A model generated the notes under the pieces. It saw only the letters and a list, made by a program, of their open reading frames with translations, was not told where the DNA came from and made no database searches. From Avoscillospira_A sp052117125 (lineage in GTDB: Bacteria > Bacillota > Clostridia > Oscillospirales > Oscillospiraceae): 64,000 bases of DNA. The position numbers were made by a program, and so were the translations under genes. Below are positions 1 to 9,425 of this stretch, in pieces. Numbering within the stretch: position 1 is the first letter of the stretch; each line of letters opens with the position of its first letter. Location: the NCBI RefSeq assembly GCF_052117125.1, contig NZ_JBQKJT010000007.1:145616-209615 (forward strand), given 5' to 3'.

Positions 1-204
1 AATGACCATATAGATATGGCCAATGACAGGGGCGGTTTCCTCCGTCACCTCGGCGGCCGATGCAAAATGAACCTTGGGAATCACCAGAAAATGTGTGGGG
101 GCCATGGGAGAAATATCATAAAAGGCGTAGCAAATTTCATCCTCATAGACCTTGTTGGAAGGGATTTCCCCGGAAATGATCTTACAGAACAGACAGTCAG
201 ACAT
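1..204 (-). CDS. HIT family nucleotide-binding protein, C-terminus cut by window edge
   Basis: The first 68 residues of a histidine-triad (HIT) protein are present. The N-terminus MSDCLFCKIISGEIPSNKVY and the block PMAPTHFLVIPKVH are typical of the family, whose small cytoplasmic members hydrolyse nucleoside phosphoramidates and related nucleotides. The catalytic HxHxH motif lies beyond base 1 and cannot be checked. The ATG at 204-202 is the first in frame and lies 23 bp downstream of the alaS stop, so the two are probably cotranscribed. The family call is secure, the substrate unknown. Confidence 0.9.
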   Translation of the reverse strand, partial: MSDCLFCKIISGEIPSNKVYEDEICYAFYDISPMAPTHFLVIPKVHFASAAEVTEETAPVIGHIYMVI

Positions 205-227
205 AGTACAGTCCCCTTTCTATTGCG

Positions 228-2909
228 TTACAGTCCCAGCTTTTCGGCCACCAGATTGTCCACCGTGGCCAGAGCGTCATCCAGCTTCAGAACATCGGTG
301 CCGCCGCCCATGGCAGAGTCAGGCTTGCCGCCGCCCTTGCCGCCGCAGATGGCAGTGATGCTCTTGATGATCTCACCGGCTTTGATGCCCTTGGCGACAG
401 CTTCCTTGCCGCAAACAGCCAGGAAGGTGATTTTGCCGTCGTTAACTGTGGACAGAACGGCCACCACATTGGCCTGCTTGTCTCGAAGCATATCGCCCAT
501 CTGGCGCAGCTTATTGGCGTCGGCATTGGGCAGCGTGGCGGTGAGCACCTTCAAATCGCCCACGGCATGGCCACCCATGAGGAAGCGCTCCGATTCACCG
601 GCCGCCTCTTTGGCCTTAAACTGCTCCACCATGCGGCGCAGCTCCCGCAGTTCTGCAATGGTCTGCTCAGCCTTTTCCCGCAGTTCGCCGGGCTTGGTCT
701 TGAGCACGGCAGCAGCTTCAAACAGTTTCTCCTGATTGTGATTCATGGTTTCCAGAGAAACGGCGCCAGTGGTAGCCTCAATGCGGCGAACGCCGGAGGC
801 CACAGAGAACTCACTGGTGATGTGGAAGACACCAACTTTGGCGGTATTGTCCAGATGGGTGCCGCCGCAGAACTCCACAGAGAAGCCGTTGCCCATCTCC
901 ACAACGCGGACCACGTCGCCATACTTCTCGCCAAACAGGGCGATGGCGCCGCGCTCCTTAGCCTTCTCAATGGGCATTTCCTCGGTGATGACGGGATATC
1001 CCTCCAGCACCATCTCGTTTACCATGGCAGACACACGGCTCAGCTCTTCTGCTGTCAGTGCGGAAAAATGGGTAAAGTCAAAGCGCAGGCGGTCGGGCTC
1101 CACCAGAGAACCGGCTTGATGGACGTGATCGCCCAGAACAGCGCGCAGCGCTGCATCCAGCAGATGGGTGGCGGAGTGCGCACGCATAATGGCCTTCCGG
1201 CGGACGGGATCAATCTGAGCCCGAACGGTATTGCCCAATTTCAGCGTACCCTCCACCAGCTTACCACTGTGCATAAACTTGCCGCCCTTGTTTTTCTGGA
1301 CGTCGGTTACCTGGAAGCAGCAGCCGTGCTCACCATCAATGACAATCTGGCCGTGGTCAGCAACCTGGCCACCCATTTCCGCGTAGAAGGGCGTCTTGTC
1401 CAGAACCACGATGGCGTCAACGACGGGCATCAGCTCCTCGGCTTGTTCGTTTTCCACTACCAGAGCTACCACCTTGGCATCGGTGACGGTGCCGGTTTCA
1501 TAGCCCACAAACTGGGTCTCGGGGACGTCCTTGCCGAACTCTACACCGGCCCAGCCTAAATCGCCCAGGGCCTCACGAGCCTTTCTGGCGCGCTGACGCT
1601 GCTCGTCCATCAGAGCCTTGAAGCCGTCCTGGTCCACGGTCATGCCCTGCTCCTCCACCATCTCCATGGTCAGATCAATGGGGAAACCGTAGGTATCGTA
1701 CAGCTTGAACGCATCGGCGCCGGAAAAGACCTTTTCGCCCTTCTCCTGATGGCCCCGCAGCATTTCGTTGAAGATGTTCATGCCGCCATCAATGGTTTTG
1801 GCGAAGTTCTCTTCCTCGGTACGGATGACCTTGGTGATATAGCCCTGGCGCTCCCGCAGCTCGGGATAGTGACCTTCATTCTCGTGAACCACCGTATCAC
1901 AGACTGTATACAGGAAAGGCTCATTGACGCCCAGCAGCTTGCCATGGCGGGCGGCGCGGCGCAGCAGACGGCGCAGAACGTAGCCGCGGCCCTCATTGGA
2001 CGGCAAAACACCGTCGCAGATCATAAAGGTGGCGGAGCGGATATGGTCGGTGATGACGCGGAGAGAAACATCTTTGGCATTGGATTCACCGTAGTGGGCA
2101 TGAGTAATTTCGCTGACCTTGTTGGTGATGTTCATGACGGTGTCCACGTCAAACAGAGAGGCGACATCCTGGCACACGCAGGCCAAACGCTCTAGGCCCA
2201 TGCCGGTATCGATGTTCTTCTGCTTGAGTTCGGTATAATGGTTCTCACCGTCGTTGTCGAACTGAGAGAACACCACGTTCCACACCTCAATATAGCGGTC
2301 GCAGTCGCAGCCTACGGTGCAGCCGGGTTTGCCGCAGCCCCACTTCTCTCCGCGATCATAGTAGATCTCAGAGCAAGGGCCGCAGGGGCCGGAACCATGC
2401 TCCCAGAAGTTATCCTCTTTGCCGAACTTGAAAATGCGTTCAGCAGGAATGCCGATCTCCTCATTCCAGATACGGAACGCTTCATCGTCAGCGGGGGTAG
2501 TCTCATTGCCGGCAAAAACAGAGGGATAGAGACGGTTGGGGTCCAGCCCTACCCACTCGGGAGAGGTCAAAAACTCCCAGGCCCAGTGAATTGCCTCCTT
2601 TTTGAAATAATCGCCGAAAGAGAAGTTGCCCAGCATTTCAAAGTAGGTGCCGTGGCGGGCAGTCTTGCCGATGTTCTCAATGTCGCCGGTACGGATACAC
2701 TTCTGGCAGGTGCAGACGCGATGGCGGGGCGGCTCCTGCTCACCGGTGAAGAAGGGCTTCATGGGCGCCATGCCGGAGTTGATCAGCAGCAGGGACGCAT
2801 CATTCTGGGGAATCAGGGAAAAGCTGGGCAGGCGGAGATGGCCCTTTGTCTCAAAGAATTTCAGGAACATTTCGCGGAGCTCATTGAGTCCGTATTTTTT
2901 CTGTGCCAT
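228..2909 (-). CDS. alaS: Alanine--tRNA ligase
   Basis: This is full-length alanyl-tRNA synthetase (893 aa), which charges tRNA-Ala in the cytoplasm. The N-terminal class II catalytic domain starts MAQKKYGLNELREMFLKFFE. The editing domain shows HSATH near residues 577-581 and CGGTH near 681-685, the zinc-binding residues that clear mischarged Ser/Gly. The C-terminal oligomerisation region ends in glycine-rich GGKGGGK. I chose the ATG at 2909 because GGAGGT sits 10 nt upstream; an in-frame ATG at 2927 overlaps that Shine-Dalgarno. Transcription is controlled by the T-box leader upstream, and the HIT gene follows. Confidence 0.98.
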   Translation of the reverse strand: MAQKKYGLNELREMFLKFFETKGHLRLPSFSLIPQNDASLLLINSGMAPMKPFFTGEQEPPRHRVCTCQKCIRTGDIENIGKTARHGTYFEMLGNFSFGDYFKKEAIHWAWEFLTSPEWVGLDPNRLYPSVFAGNETTPADDEAFRIWNEEIGIPAERIFKFGKEDNFWEHGSGPCGPCSEIYYDRGEKWGCGKPGCTVGCDCDRYIEVWNVVFSQFDNDGENHYTELKQKNIDTGMGLERLACVCQDVASLFDVDTVMNITNKVSEITHAHYGESNAKDVSLRVITDHIRSATFMICDGVLPSNEGRGYVLRRLLRRAARHGKLLGVNEPFLYTVCDTVVHENEGHYPELRERQGYITKVIRTEEENFAKTIDGGMNIFNEMLRGHQEKGEKVFSGADAFKLYDTYGFPIDLTMEMVEEQGMTVDQDGFKALMDEQRQRARKAREALGDLGWAGVEFGKDVPETQFVGYETGTVTDAKVVALVVENEQAEELMPVVDAIVVLDKTPFYAEMGGQVADHGQIVIDGEHGCCFQVTDVQKNKGGKFMHSGKLVEGTLKLGNTVRAQIDPVRRKAIMRAHSATHLLDAALRAVLGDHVHQAGSLVEPDRLRFDFTHFSALTAEELSRVSAMVNEMVLEGYPVITEEMPIEKAKERGAIALFGEKYGDVVRVVEMGNGFSVEFCGGTHLDNTAKVGVFHITSEFSVASGVRRIEATTGAVSLETMNHNQEKLFEAAAVLKTKPGELREKAEQTIAELRELRRMVEQFKAKEAAGESERFLMGGHAVGDLKVLTATLPNADANKLRQMGDMLRDKQANVVAVLSTVNDGKITFLAVCGKEAVAKGIKAGEIIKSITAICGGKGGGKPDSAMGGGTDVLKLDDALATVDNLVAEKLGL

Positions 2910-2944
2910 GGGTTTGGATACCTCCATTATTCAATCGCTTGCAG

Positions 2945-3182
2945 TGCAATAAAAAAACGCTTCGCCCCAAAACAGGGGCGAAGCGGCTGCTTCACGGTAC
3001 CACCCTGATTACCCGGAAAACCGGTATCTCAGCCATCGGATATCGGGGATGAACCGGGCCGCTCCTCACGGCCTGCTCGGAAGTGGCTGCGATTTTTTCC
3101 AACCAAGGGGCTTGCACCGTCTCCCCTCTCGCTTGGGCCTTTCAAAACCGCTCGTTTCCTCATTGCACTGCGTATTTTCTTT
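2945..3182 (-). promoter_or_regulatory. T-box riboswitch leader of alaS
   Basis: The leader carries the conserved T-box sequence AGGGTGGTACCGTG (3006-2993), whose centre pairs with the free CCA end of uncharged tRNA. It is followed directly by an intrinsic terminator. Upstream are Stem I-like elements (AGAGGGGAGACGGTGCAAG around 3130-3112). A GCC alanine codon followed by A (3087-3085) is a plausible specifier, but I have not folded the RNA. Uncharged tRNA-Ala should favour antitermination and alaS expression. Confidence 0.93.
2950..2985 (-). terminator. T-box-controlled intrinsic terminator
   Basis: A perfect 11-bp stem (CGCTTCGCCCC with GGGGCGAAGCG, 2985-2958) is followed by seven T on the minus strand. 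The T-box bases just upstream provide the competing antiterminator strand. Confidence 0.93.
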
Positions 3183-3225
3183 CCTATTCTATCACAGTTT
3201 TTTCGTTTGTCAATGGGTTTCCCCA

Positions 3226-4245
3226 TTAAATCAGCCACCGGCGTACAACAGGAATACGGGACAATACCGCATAAACCGCCAAAGACAGCGCCAGGATCAA
3301 AAAGCTGAACAGAGGAATCGACAGTAGACACGGCAGCTGTGTTACCCGATTCAGAACCATATAATAGAATAGCACATGAACCAGATAGACGCAGAATGAA
3401 CCGCGGGATATGTATCGGCATACCGCTCGGATTCGCTCTGTGTGCGGCGCGTGGCTGAGACAGACACCGTAAGCGCCAGCGGCCATCATGGCGACGCCCG
3501 GGCTCATTCCCTGCAAAAACTGCTGGTAAAATTGCTCCTGCTCCATGGAATTCCACCAGGAGCCGCCCCAGGTCAGCGCAAAGCCTGCTGACCACAGGAT
3601 AACCGAAGTTCGGGGGCTGAGCGGATATTTCTGCAAATAGTATCCTAAAATCCCGTAGCCGATGGCGGCATATGTCATATTCATGGCCCATTGTGCGGGA
3701 ATCCCACCCAGTAGACGGAACGGCCAGAAGGTCCGGACGGTAGGATATAAAATACCTAACGCGCACCAGACAGCAATAATATAGTTCAGCTGCTCCCGGT
3801 TGGCGTTACGAATGAGGAGACGGGTTACCGGCAGAAACAGGTACACCAAAAGGATAATATGCAGATAATACAAATGGAACTCATGCCGGAACAGGATAAT
3901 ATCTTTGATACTCCGCACCAGTGCCACCGTTGTAAAGGTTCCCTCCATATACAGGTGATAGACCGCATAGAATGCGGCCCAGAAAAAGAGTGCCAGAACA
4001 AGACGCAGCATGGAGTGAAAGAACAATTTTTTCAGTCCCAACTCCTTTTGCGGAGACAAAAGCAGCGCTCCGCTGCACATCAGAAACAGTGGAACCGCCG
4101 GGCGGGCCAATGCACCCCAGAACAGTGCCGCATTCCAGTCAAAGGATGCAAACACTGTGTAGCCCGGCGAACAGGTGTGAATGATGATGACGCAGACAAT
4201 GGCAATGGTTTTGACGAGATCGACGCTGTAGTTTCTCTCTGCCAC
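3226..4245 (-). CDS. Acyltransferase 3 family membrane protein
   Basis: The product is a polytopic membrane protein of 339 aa in the acyltransferase-3 (OafA/NodX-like) family, which moves acetyl or other acyl groups onto cell-surface sugars. The N-terminus RNYSVDLVKTIAIVCVIIIH, with a His at the end of the first membrane segment, is the family signature, and about ten hydrophobic segments follow. I chose the GTG at 4245 because GGGAGAG lies 7 nt upstream; an ATG at 4287 would overlap the aminotransferase gene. The 25-bp gap after malY/patB suggests cotranscription. The acceptor is unknown. Confidence 0.85.
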   Translation of the reverse strand: MAERNYSVDLVKTIAIVCVIIIHTCSPGYTVFASFDWNAALFWGALARPAVPLFLMCSGALLLSPQKELGLKKLFFHSMLRLVLALFFWAAFYAVYHLYMEGTFTTVALVRSIKDIILFRHEFHLYYLHIILLVYLFLPVTRLLIRNANREQLNYIIAVWCALGILYPTVRTFWPFRLLGGIPAQWAMNMTYAAIGYGILGYYLQKYPLSPRTSVILWSAGFALTWGGSWWNSMEQEQFYQQFLQGMSPGVAMMAAGAYGVCLSHAPHTERIRAVCRYISRGSFCVYLVHVLFYYMVLNRVTQLPCLLSIPLFSFLILALSLAVYAVLSRIPVVRRWLI

Positions 4246-4270
4246 GTTCTTTCTCTCCCTTTTTGTATAC

Positions 4271-5476
4271 TTATGCAGTAAACACAAACTGTTTCAGACG
4301 GGAAAATGCTTCTTCCAGCAGCGTTTTGGGCAGTGCTACATTCATCCGGATATGACACTTGCCGCCGAATTTCCGGCCGTCCTGCCATCCGACGCCCACA
4401 TCGCTCCCCTGCATCAATAGCTGGTCCAAAGAGATGCCGTGTTCTTTACACCAGCCGGCACAGTCCAAATACAGCAAATAGGTAGCCTGCGGCATGGCAA
4501 CTTCTACGCCGGGGAAGTACTCCCGAATGAACGATACTGCATAATGAACATTATCAGAGAGCACCTGCCGCAGTTCCAGCATCCACCGGGCACCCTGTTC
4601 AGAATAGGCTGCGGTCAGGGCGTGCATCGTCATCACGTTCATATGATTATAGAACGAGAGCCCGGCCTCCTGCTCCACCCGGTCTCGAAGGCGGGGATTG
4701 TAGATAATGCGATAACTGCCAATCAGGCCGGCCAGATTGAAGGTCTTGGATGGCGCATACAAACTGATGGTCCGCAGTTTGGCATCTTCAGATATGGAAT
4801 GGGTGGGAATGTGCCGGTTACCATCCAATAACAAATCAGACCAGATCTCATCGGAAATTACATAAACATCGTATTTTTGGAACAGCTCCATGGCCCGTTC
4901 CAACTCCCACCGTTCCCAGACACGGCCCGAAGGATTGTGGGGCGAGCAGAGAATGGCGGCATGGATATGATTCTCCCGGATGGCCTGTTCCATCTGGTCG
5001 AAATCCATGCGCCATACGCCATCTTCATCCCGAACCAGCGGGCTGAAAACCATATTGTAGCCGTTGGCCTTTAATACACGGGTAAATCCCACATGGCCCG
5101 GCGTATGGAGCAGCACGGGTCCACCCTTGGGACAGATAGCCGCCATGGCGCTGACAATGCCGCCCAGAACGCTGTTATCATAGGCGATAGCCTCTCTGGG
5201 AATTGGTGCTGTCCCCTTCTGCGTCTGATGCCATTGGGAGATGGCCTCATAATATGCGTCCGATGGTTGGAAATACCCATAGACAGGGTGTGCGGCCCGG
5301 CGTACCAAGGCTTCCGGTACTGCCGGGACAGTGGCAAAATTCATATCGGCAATCCACATAGGGATACAGTCGAATCCCGATTTGGGCGGCTGGGGTGCAT
5401 TGCCTTGGCCCAAATTGTCCACGGCTTGTGCATCCCAGCCGTGGCGATTGATCACTGAGGTAAAGTCAAACTCCAT
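4271..5476 (-). CDS. MalY/PatB family PLP-dependent aminotransferase (C-S beta-lyase type)
   Basis: This 401-aa fold-type I PLP enzyme is of the MalY/PatB type, which usually cleaves cystathionine or other cysteine conjugates. It has the PLP-binding lysine in APSKTFNLAG (K244), the substrate/cofactor motif SPHNPSGRVW (178-187) and SDEIWSDL (208-215). The ATG at 5476 has GGAG 8 nt upstream, which is better than the longer in-frame start. A hairpin at 5497-5520 separates it from the U32 peptidase gene. Sequence alone does not separate beta-lyase from aminotransferase activity. Confidence 0.92.
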   Translation of the reverse strand: MEFDFTSVINRHGWDAQAVDNLGQGNAPQPPKSGFDCIPMWIADMNFATVPAVPEALVRRAAHPVYGYFQPSDAYYEAISQWHQTQKGTAPIPREAIAYDNSVLGGIVSAMAAICPKGGPVLLHTPGHVGFTRVLKANGYNMVFSPLVRDEDGVWRMDFDQMEQAIRENHIHAAILCSPHNPSGRVWERWELERAMELFQKYDVYVISDEIWSDLLLDGNRHIPTHSISEDAKLRTISLYAPSKTFNLAGLIGSYRIIYNPRLRDRVEQEAGLSFYNHMNVMTMHALTAAYSEQGARWMLELRQVLSDNVHYAVSFIREYFPGVEVAMPQATYLLYLDCAGWCKEHGISLDQLLMQGSDVGVGWQDGRKFGGKCHIRMNVALPKTLLEEAFSRLKQFVFTA

Positions 5477-5496
5477 GACAAACGCTCCTTTGCAAA

Positions 5497-5520
5497 GCGG
5501 CTCCGGAAATCCGGAGCCGC
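5497..5520 (-). terminator. GC-rich hairpin between U32 peptidase and malY/patB
   Basis: A perfect 10-bp stem (GCGGCTCCGG / CCGGAGCCGC) with a 4-nt loop is followed by only TTTG on the minus strand. It may be a weak terminator or an RNA-stabilising hairpin inside a longer transcript. Confidence 0.55.
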
Positions 5521-5526
5521 AGTTAT

Positions 5527-6747
5527 TTATTTGCCGGACAGCGCCACAGCATGGCGCAGAATAGACCAAGCTGGAACTGCCTTGGGCAATTTCATACGAA
5601 ATTCCATTTGGGGCGTTCGCGGCTCTGCCAAGGGATTGCCGTCCAAGTCTTTCATCATGGGAACGGTGAAGGAAAAGGGTTTTGTGTCCGGCCCCACCAG
5701 CTCTACTGTATCTCCAGCGGCAAATTTATTGCGCAGACTGAGTGTGGCATTACCCTGATTATCGCAGGCTGTCACCATTGCAATGACCTGCCATTCCCGA
5801 AGATACCGTGCACTCTCAGTATACTGACCTGGTTCGCCGTAGTAAAAGCCGGTAGAATAGTGGCGGTGGCTGACATGCTCTACTTCATCCCGCCAGACCG
5901 GGTCCACAGGACGGCCTGCGGCCACATCGTCCAGCACATGGCGATATGCACCGGTGACAATGGCAGCGTAGTAGGCAGACTTGGCCCGGCCTTCCAGCTT
6001 GATGCAGTCCACTCCTGCGTCCATCAGATCGTCCAGATGGTCGATCATACACATATCCCGGGAATTCATAATATAGGTACCTTTTTCGTCCTCAAAGACC
6101 GGGAAATACTCCCCGGGCCGTTTTTCTTCCACCAGTGCGTACTGATAGCGGCAGGGCTGGGCACAGGCACCACGGTTGGAGTCGCGGCCGGTCATGTAGT
6201 TGGAAAGCAGGCAGCGGCCGGAATAGCTGACGCACATGGCGCCATGGGCAAAGGTTTCCAACTCCAACTTCTTGGGCGTATTGGACCGGATGGTGCGGAT
6301 TTCCTCTAAAGTCAGTTCCCGTGCCAACACGACTCGCTTAGCGCCCAATTCATACCAGGCAGTGGCACAAGCGTCGTTGGCAATGGACACCTGGGTGGAC
6401 ACATGACGTTCACAGTTGGGAGCGTATTTTGCTGCCATCTGAAAAACGCCCAGATCTGCCATAATCAGCGCATCCACCCCTGCGTCATTGAGCCGTTCCA
6501 GGTGGGCGGGCAAGTGTGTAATTTCGTCACAACGGGGCATGGTGTTGACCGTTGCATGGACGCGGACGCCGTGGCTGTGGGCGTACTCCACCGCCACGGG
6601 CAGCTCCTCGTCGGTAAAATTACCGGCGAAGGAGCGCATGCCGAAGCTGGTGCCGGCCAGATACACGGCGTCGGCGCCGTAGAGAACGGCAAGGCGCAGC
6701 CGTTCCATATCGCCGGCCGGGGCCAGCAGTTCCGGTTTCTTTCTCAT
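5527..6747 (-). CDS. Peptidase U32 family protein
   Basis: This 406-aa protein has the U32 signature: FAHGAMCVSYSGRCLLS, then NRGACAQPCRYQY, with the conserved cysteines of the family. Members include collagenase-like peptidases and the RNA-hydroxylation proteins RlhA and TrhP, so the true activity may be tRNA or rRNA modification rather than proteolysis. The N-terminus RKKPELLAPAGDMERLRLAV is the TIM-barrel start. Its ATG overlaps the mltG stop by 4 bp (ATGA), implying translational coupling. It is the last gene of the operon from the promoter at 10214-10186. Confidence 0.92.
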   Translation of the reverse strand: MRKKPELLAPAGDMERLRLAVLYGADAVYLAGTSFGMRSFAGNFTDEELPVAVEYAHSHGVRVHATVNTMPRCDEITHLPAHLERLNDAGVDALIMADLGVFQMAAKYAPNCERHVSTQVSIANDACATAWYELGAKRVVLARELTLEEIRTIRSNTPKKLELETFAHGAMCVSYSGRCLLSNYMTGRDSNRGACAQPCRYQYALVEEKRPGEYFPVFEDEKGTYIMNSRDMCMIDHLDDLMDAGVDCIKLEGRAKSAYYAAIVTGAYRHVLDDVAAGRPVDPVWRDEVEHVSHRHYSTGFYYGEPGQYTESARYLREWQVIAMVTACDNQGNATLSLRNKFAAGDTVELVGPDTKPFSFTVPMMKDLDGNPLAEPRTPQMEFRMKLPKAVPAWSILRHAVALSGK

Positions 6748-8171
6748 TCTGCATCATTCTCCAGTTGGGCAAGGAATTGCTCATGCTCCTGGTTGGTTTC
6801 GGAGAAGTGGTGGGTACCATCCGTATCCAGGGCATAGAAGAAGTAATCGGTATTTTCAGGATTCAGTGCTGCTTGAATGCTGGACAGACCCGGATTGGCG
6901 ATGGGACCGACGGGCAAACCAGGGTACCGGCGAGTATTGTAGGGACTGTCCACCATCAGATCCTCTGCTGTCAGGGTTTCCTTATGCTCACCCAACGCAT
7001 AGAGCACGGTAGCGTCGATTTGCAGCAGCGGATAGTCTTTGCTGCAAAGACGGTTATAGATGACGGAACTGATCAAAGGTGATTCGGATACAGAGGCGGT
7101 CTCTTTTTCAATCAGCGATGCGACAATCACAATTTTGTGGAGGTCCATTTGACCAGCGGCAATTTCTTCGCTGCTGAAACCGTTGGCTTCCATGCGAGCT
7201 GTCAGTTCCTGGTTCAGCGTATCGATGGAAGTTTTCATATCCTCAGTAAATTTCCGCTGGAAATTGTCGAGGAACTTTTCCAATACCCGTTCCGGATCGT
7301 CGCCTACCGCACCGTCGGGCCACGTCCAATCGACGTTGCTGTTATCTTTTTCCGATTTGACCGAGTAGAACTCGTACGTATCCGGGAACAGGTAGCCCTC
7401 CAGCCGGTTTTTCTTTCCGTAGGGCAAGCTCTGCAAAAAGTCATAGGAAAATTGACTGTTGGCCGCAGCGTCGTAAAGGTCTTCAGCGCGGCAGACACCC
7501 TCCTGCTCCAACATGGTAAAAATCTGATCGCAGCTGTAGCCTTCGGGGATGGTCACGGTACGGGTAATCCGGTTGGAGTTACCGGACATACCGCTGACCA
7601 GTGCATGATAGTCATATACATTGTTGAGTTCATACGTACCGGGGACAATTTTTTCCTCGGCATTGGAGAACCAACAGTAAAAGCGGAACAGCCACGGCAG
7701 ATCGATGAGATCATTGGCCTTCAGGGTATCCACAATGTCGGCTATGGTGTCATTTTCACCTACAGTAATGCTGACCGACCGATCCGGCTTCGTCAGAGCC
7801 ATGACATCGTCGGCACAGTGCCAGCCGGCAAAGGCCAACAGCACCGAAGCGGCCACGACGGACAACACATAGATCAAAACCCGCCATCCGGCTGCCAAAC
7901 GCTTCTTCGGCGGCTTAATGGGTTCCTCCGGTTCCTCTTCCTCCTGTGTCCAATCCGCATAGATATCGGGGATCTTCGGTTGAAACACTTCTTTTTGATA
8001 AGACTGCGGTGCGGAATACTCCGGTTCTTGCGGCCGCCCGGACCGCATGATCCGATCCGCATAGTCCAGCTCTTCTCTGGTACTCTTAATGAGTTCGTCC
8101 ACATCATCCCCTGCCAGACGTACCAGGTCCGGGTCGTGGTTCAAATCTCTGAGCCAGCGTTCATCTGCCAT
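6744..8171 (-). CDS. mltG: Endolytic transglycosylase MltG
   Basis: MltG cuts nascent peptidoglycan strands at the membrane and sets glycan length. The 475-aa protein has a charged cytoplasmic N-terminus of about 95 residues, one membrane segment near 96-117, a LysM-like stretch (VGENDTIADIVDTLK) and a YceG catalytic domain. The family motif ASLIEKET carries the presumed catalytic glutamate E355, followed by YNTRRYPGLPVGPIANPGL. The cytoplasmic extension is longer than in E. coli, as is common in Firmicutes. GGAGT is 7 nt before the ATG. Confidence 0.96.
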   Translation of the reverse strand: MADERWLRDLNHDPDLVRLAGDDVDELIKSTREELDYADRIMRSGRPQEPEYSAPQSYQKEVFQPKIPDIYADWTQEEEEPEEPIKPPKKRLAAGWRVLIYVLSVVAASVLLAFAGWHCADDVMALTKPDRSVSITVGENDTIADIVDTLKANDLIDLPWLFRFYCWFSNAEEKIVPGTYELNNVYDYHALVSGMSGNSNRITRTVTIPEGYSCDQIFTMLEQEGVCRAEDLYDAAANSQFSYDFLQSLPYGKKNRLEGYLFPDTYEFYSVKSEKDNSNVDWTWPDGAVGDDPERVLEKFLDNFQRKFTEDMKTSIDTLNQELTARMEANGFSSEEIAAGQMDLHKIVIVASLIEKETASVSESPLISSVIYNRLCSKDYPLLQIDATVLYALGEHKETLTAEDLMVDSPYNTRRYPGLPVGPIANPGLSSIQAALNPENTDYFFYALDTDGTHHFSETNQEHEQFLAQLENDAE

Positions 8172-8196
8172 ACAATAACTCCGTTTCTGTAGGGGT

Positions 8197-8751
8197 TCAG
8201 GACTGTGCTTCCGTCAGCAGCATACCGGCGGCCACTTGTGCGGCAGCTTCTGCACCGCACAGTATCTCTGCCAGTTTCCAACCAAACAGCATCGCTGTGC
8301 CGGGACCGCGGCTGGTGATCAGGCGGCCATCTACCACTACGGGTGCATCCGGAACATACCGGCAATCACCCAACTGCGGCTCCGTGCCGGGATAGCCAGT
8401 GACGGTTTTGCCGGAAGTCAGGCCCAGACGGGCCAGCACCGTGGGCCCGGCGCAGATGGCAGCCACATACTTTCCGTCGTTCCAGGCCTTGCTGACGGCA
8501 GCCAGCGCCGTTTCCGAACCGTTAATGGATGCCACACCACCCAAACCGCCAGGCAGTACAATCATATCCATGGCATCCAGATCCATTGCTTCCACCGTGC
8601 AGTCTGCGGTAACGGTAATATTATGGGAACCGGTGATCTGAAGGCCGCCGATACCAGCTGTCTTCACTTTGACGCCGCAACGGCGCAGAATATCTACCGG
8701 GGCTATGGCCTCGACTTCTTCGAATCCGGTTCCAAGAATGACATATACCAT
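8197..8751 (-). CDS. DJ-1/PfpI family protein
   Basis: This 184-aa protein is of the DJ-1/ThiJ/PfpI family, a flavodoxin-like fold with a nucleophilic cysteine in AAICAGPTVLA (C100) and the conserved acidic pocket GFEEVE near residue 11. Relatives are proposed deglycases, glyoxalases or stress chaperones, so the exact activity is open. GGAGGAATAAATT precedes the ATG. It lies 3 bp after tmk and 25 bp before mltG in one operon. Confidence 0.92.
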   Translation of the reverse strand: MVYVILGTGFEEVEAIAPVDILRRCGVKVKTAGIGGLQITGSHNITVTADCTVEAMDLDAMDMIVLPGGLGGVASINGSETALAAVSKAWNDGKYVAAICAGPTVLARLGLTSGKTVTGYPGTEPQLGDCRYVPDAPVVVDGRLITSRGPGTAMLFGWKLAEILCGAEAAAQVAAGMLLTEAQS

Positions 8752-8754
8752 AAT

Positions 8755-9423
8755 TTATTCCTCCATACAGTCCAATACAGTTGTATAAATCTCGAGTGCG
8801 ATTTCCTCTGCCGGTCGGATTACACCGTTGCGGACACAGTCAATGGTGGTCCAGCCGCAGAAATGGGCGGTATCTCGAGCGGTATCGTAGCAGTGGCGCA
8901 GATACCCCTCGTCCAGTTCATGGATATCGGCAGAGCTGCCGCTGGTGCATTGCCGGTGCTGCATTAAAATTAAGGTTTGCTCCACCGGCATGTTGAGCCA
9001 CAGGACCCGATCCGGTCGGGGCAGTTCCATGCGTTCATATTCCAATTCCTCCAGCCAACGGAGAAAGTCATGCTTCTCCCCTTCTGGCAGCTTGCCCCCC
9101 TGATGAATGGCATTAGAAGTTGTGTAGCGGTCGGCGATGAGGACGCCGCCGTTACGGTAGTACTCTCCCCAATCCTGCAAATAGGATGCATAGCGGTCCA
9201 CGGCATAAAAGGTGGATGCTGCGTAGGCGTTAACGGCGTTCGGGTCCTGGCCAAAAGCACCGCCCAGATACAGACGAATCAATGCTGAGGACTCCTGATC
9301 ATACCGAGGAAACCGCAGTTGTCGAAAGTCTTTGCCCTCCCGGGCAAGCCTCTCCGTCAGCAAACGGACTTGGGTGGACTTTCCGCAGCCGTCAGTACCC
9401 TCCAAAACAATTAGTTTTCCCAT
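8755..9423 (-). CDS. tmk: dTMP kinase (thymidylate kinase)
   Basis: The 222-aa protein has a P-loop at its N-terminus (GTDGCGKSTQ, K15), the DR-type motif DRYTTSNAIHQGG and a MP...R nucleoside-monophosphate-kinase core, fitting phosphorylation of dTMP to dTDP. The family call is firm. Motifs differ somewhat from E. coli Tmk, so a broader deoxynucleotide kinase is possible. I chose the ATG at 9423, 2 bp after the preceding stop, with GAGAGGTG upstream; the longer in-frame extension runs into the neighbouring gene. Confidence 0.88.
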   Translation of the reverse strand: MGKLIVLEGTDGCGKSTQVRLLTERLAREGKDFRQLRFPRYDQESSALIRLYLGGAFGQDPNAVNAYAASTFYAVDRYASYLQDWGEYYRNGGVLIADRYTTSNAIHQGGKLPEGEKHDFLRWLEELEYERMELPRPDRVLWLNMPVEQTLILMQHRQCTSGSSADIHELDEGYLRHCYDTARDTAHFCGWTTIDCVRNGVIRPAEEIALEIYTTVLDCMEE

Positions 9424-9425
9424 GT

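Noticed and set aside
567..3008. Long plus-strand ORFs opposite alaS (for example 567-1559 and 2238-3008)
   Set aside because: They are antisense shadows of a certain alaS gene and show no family motifs or ribosome sites.
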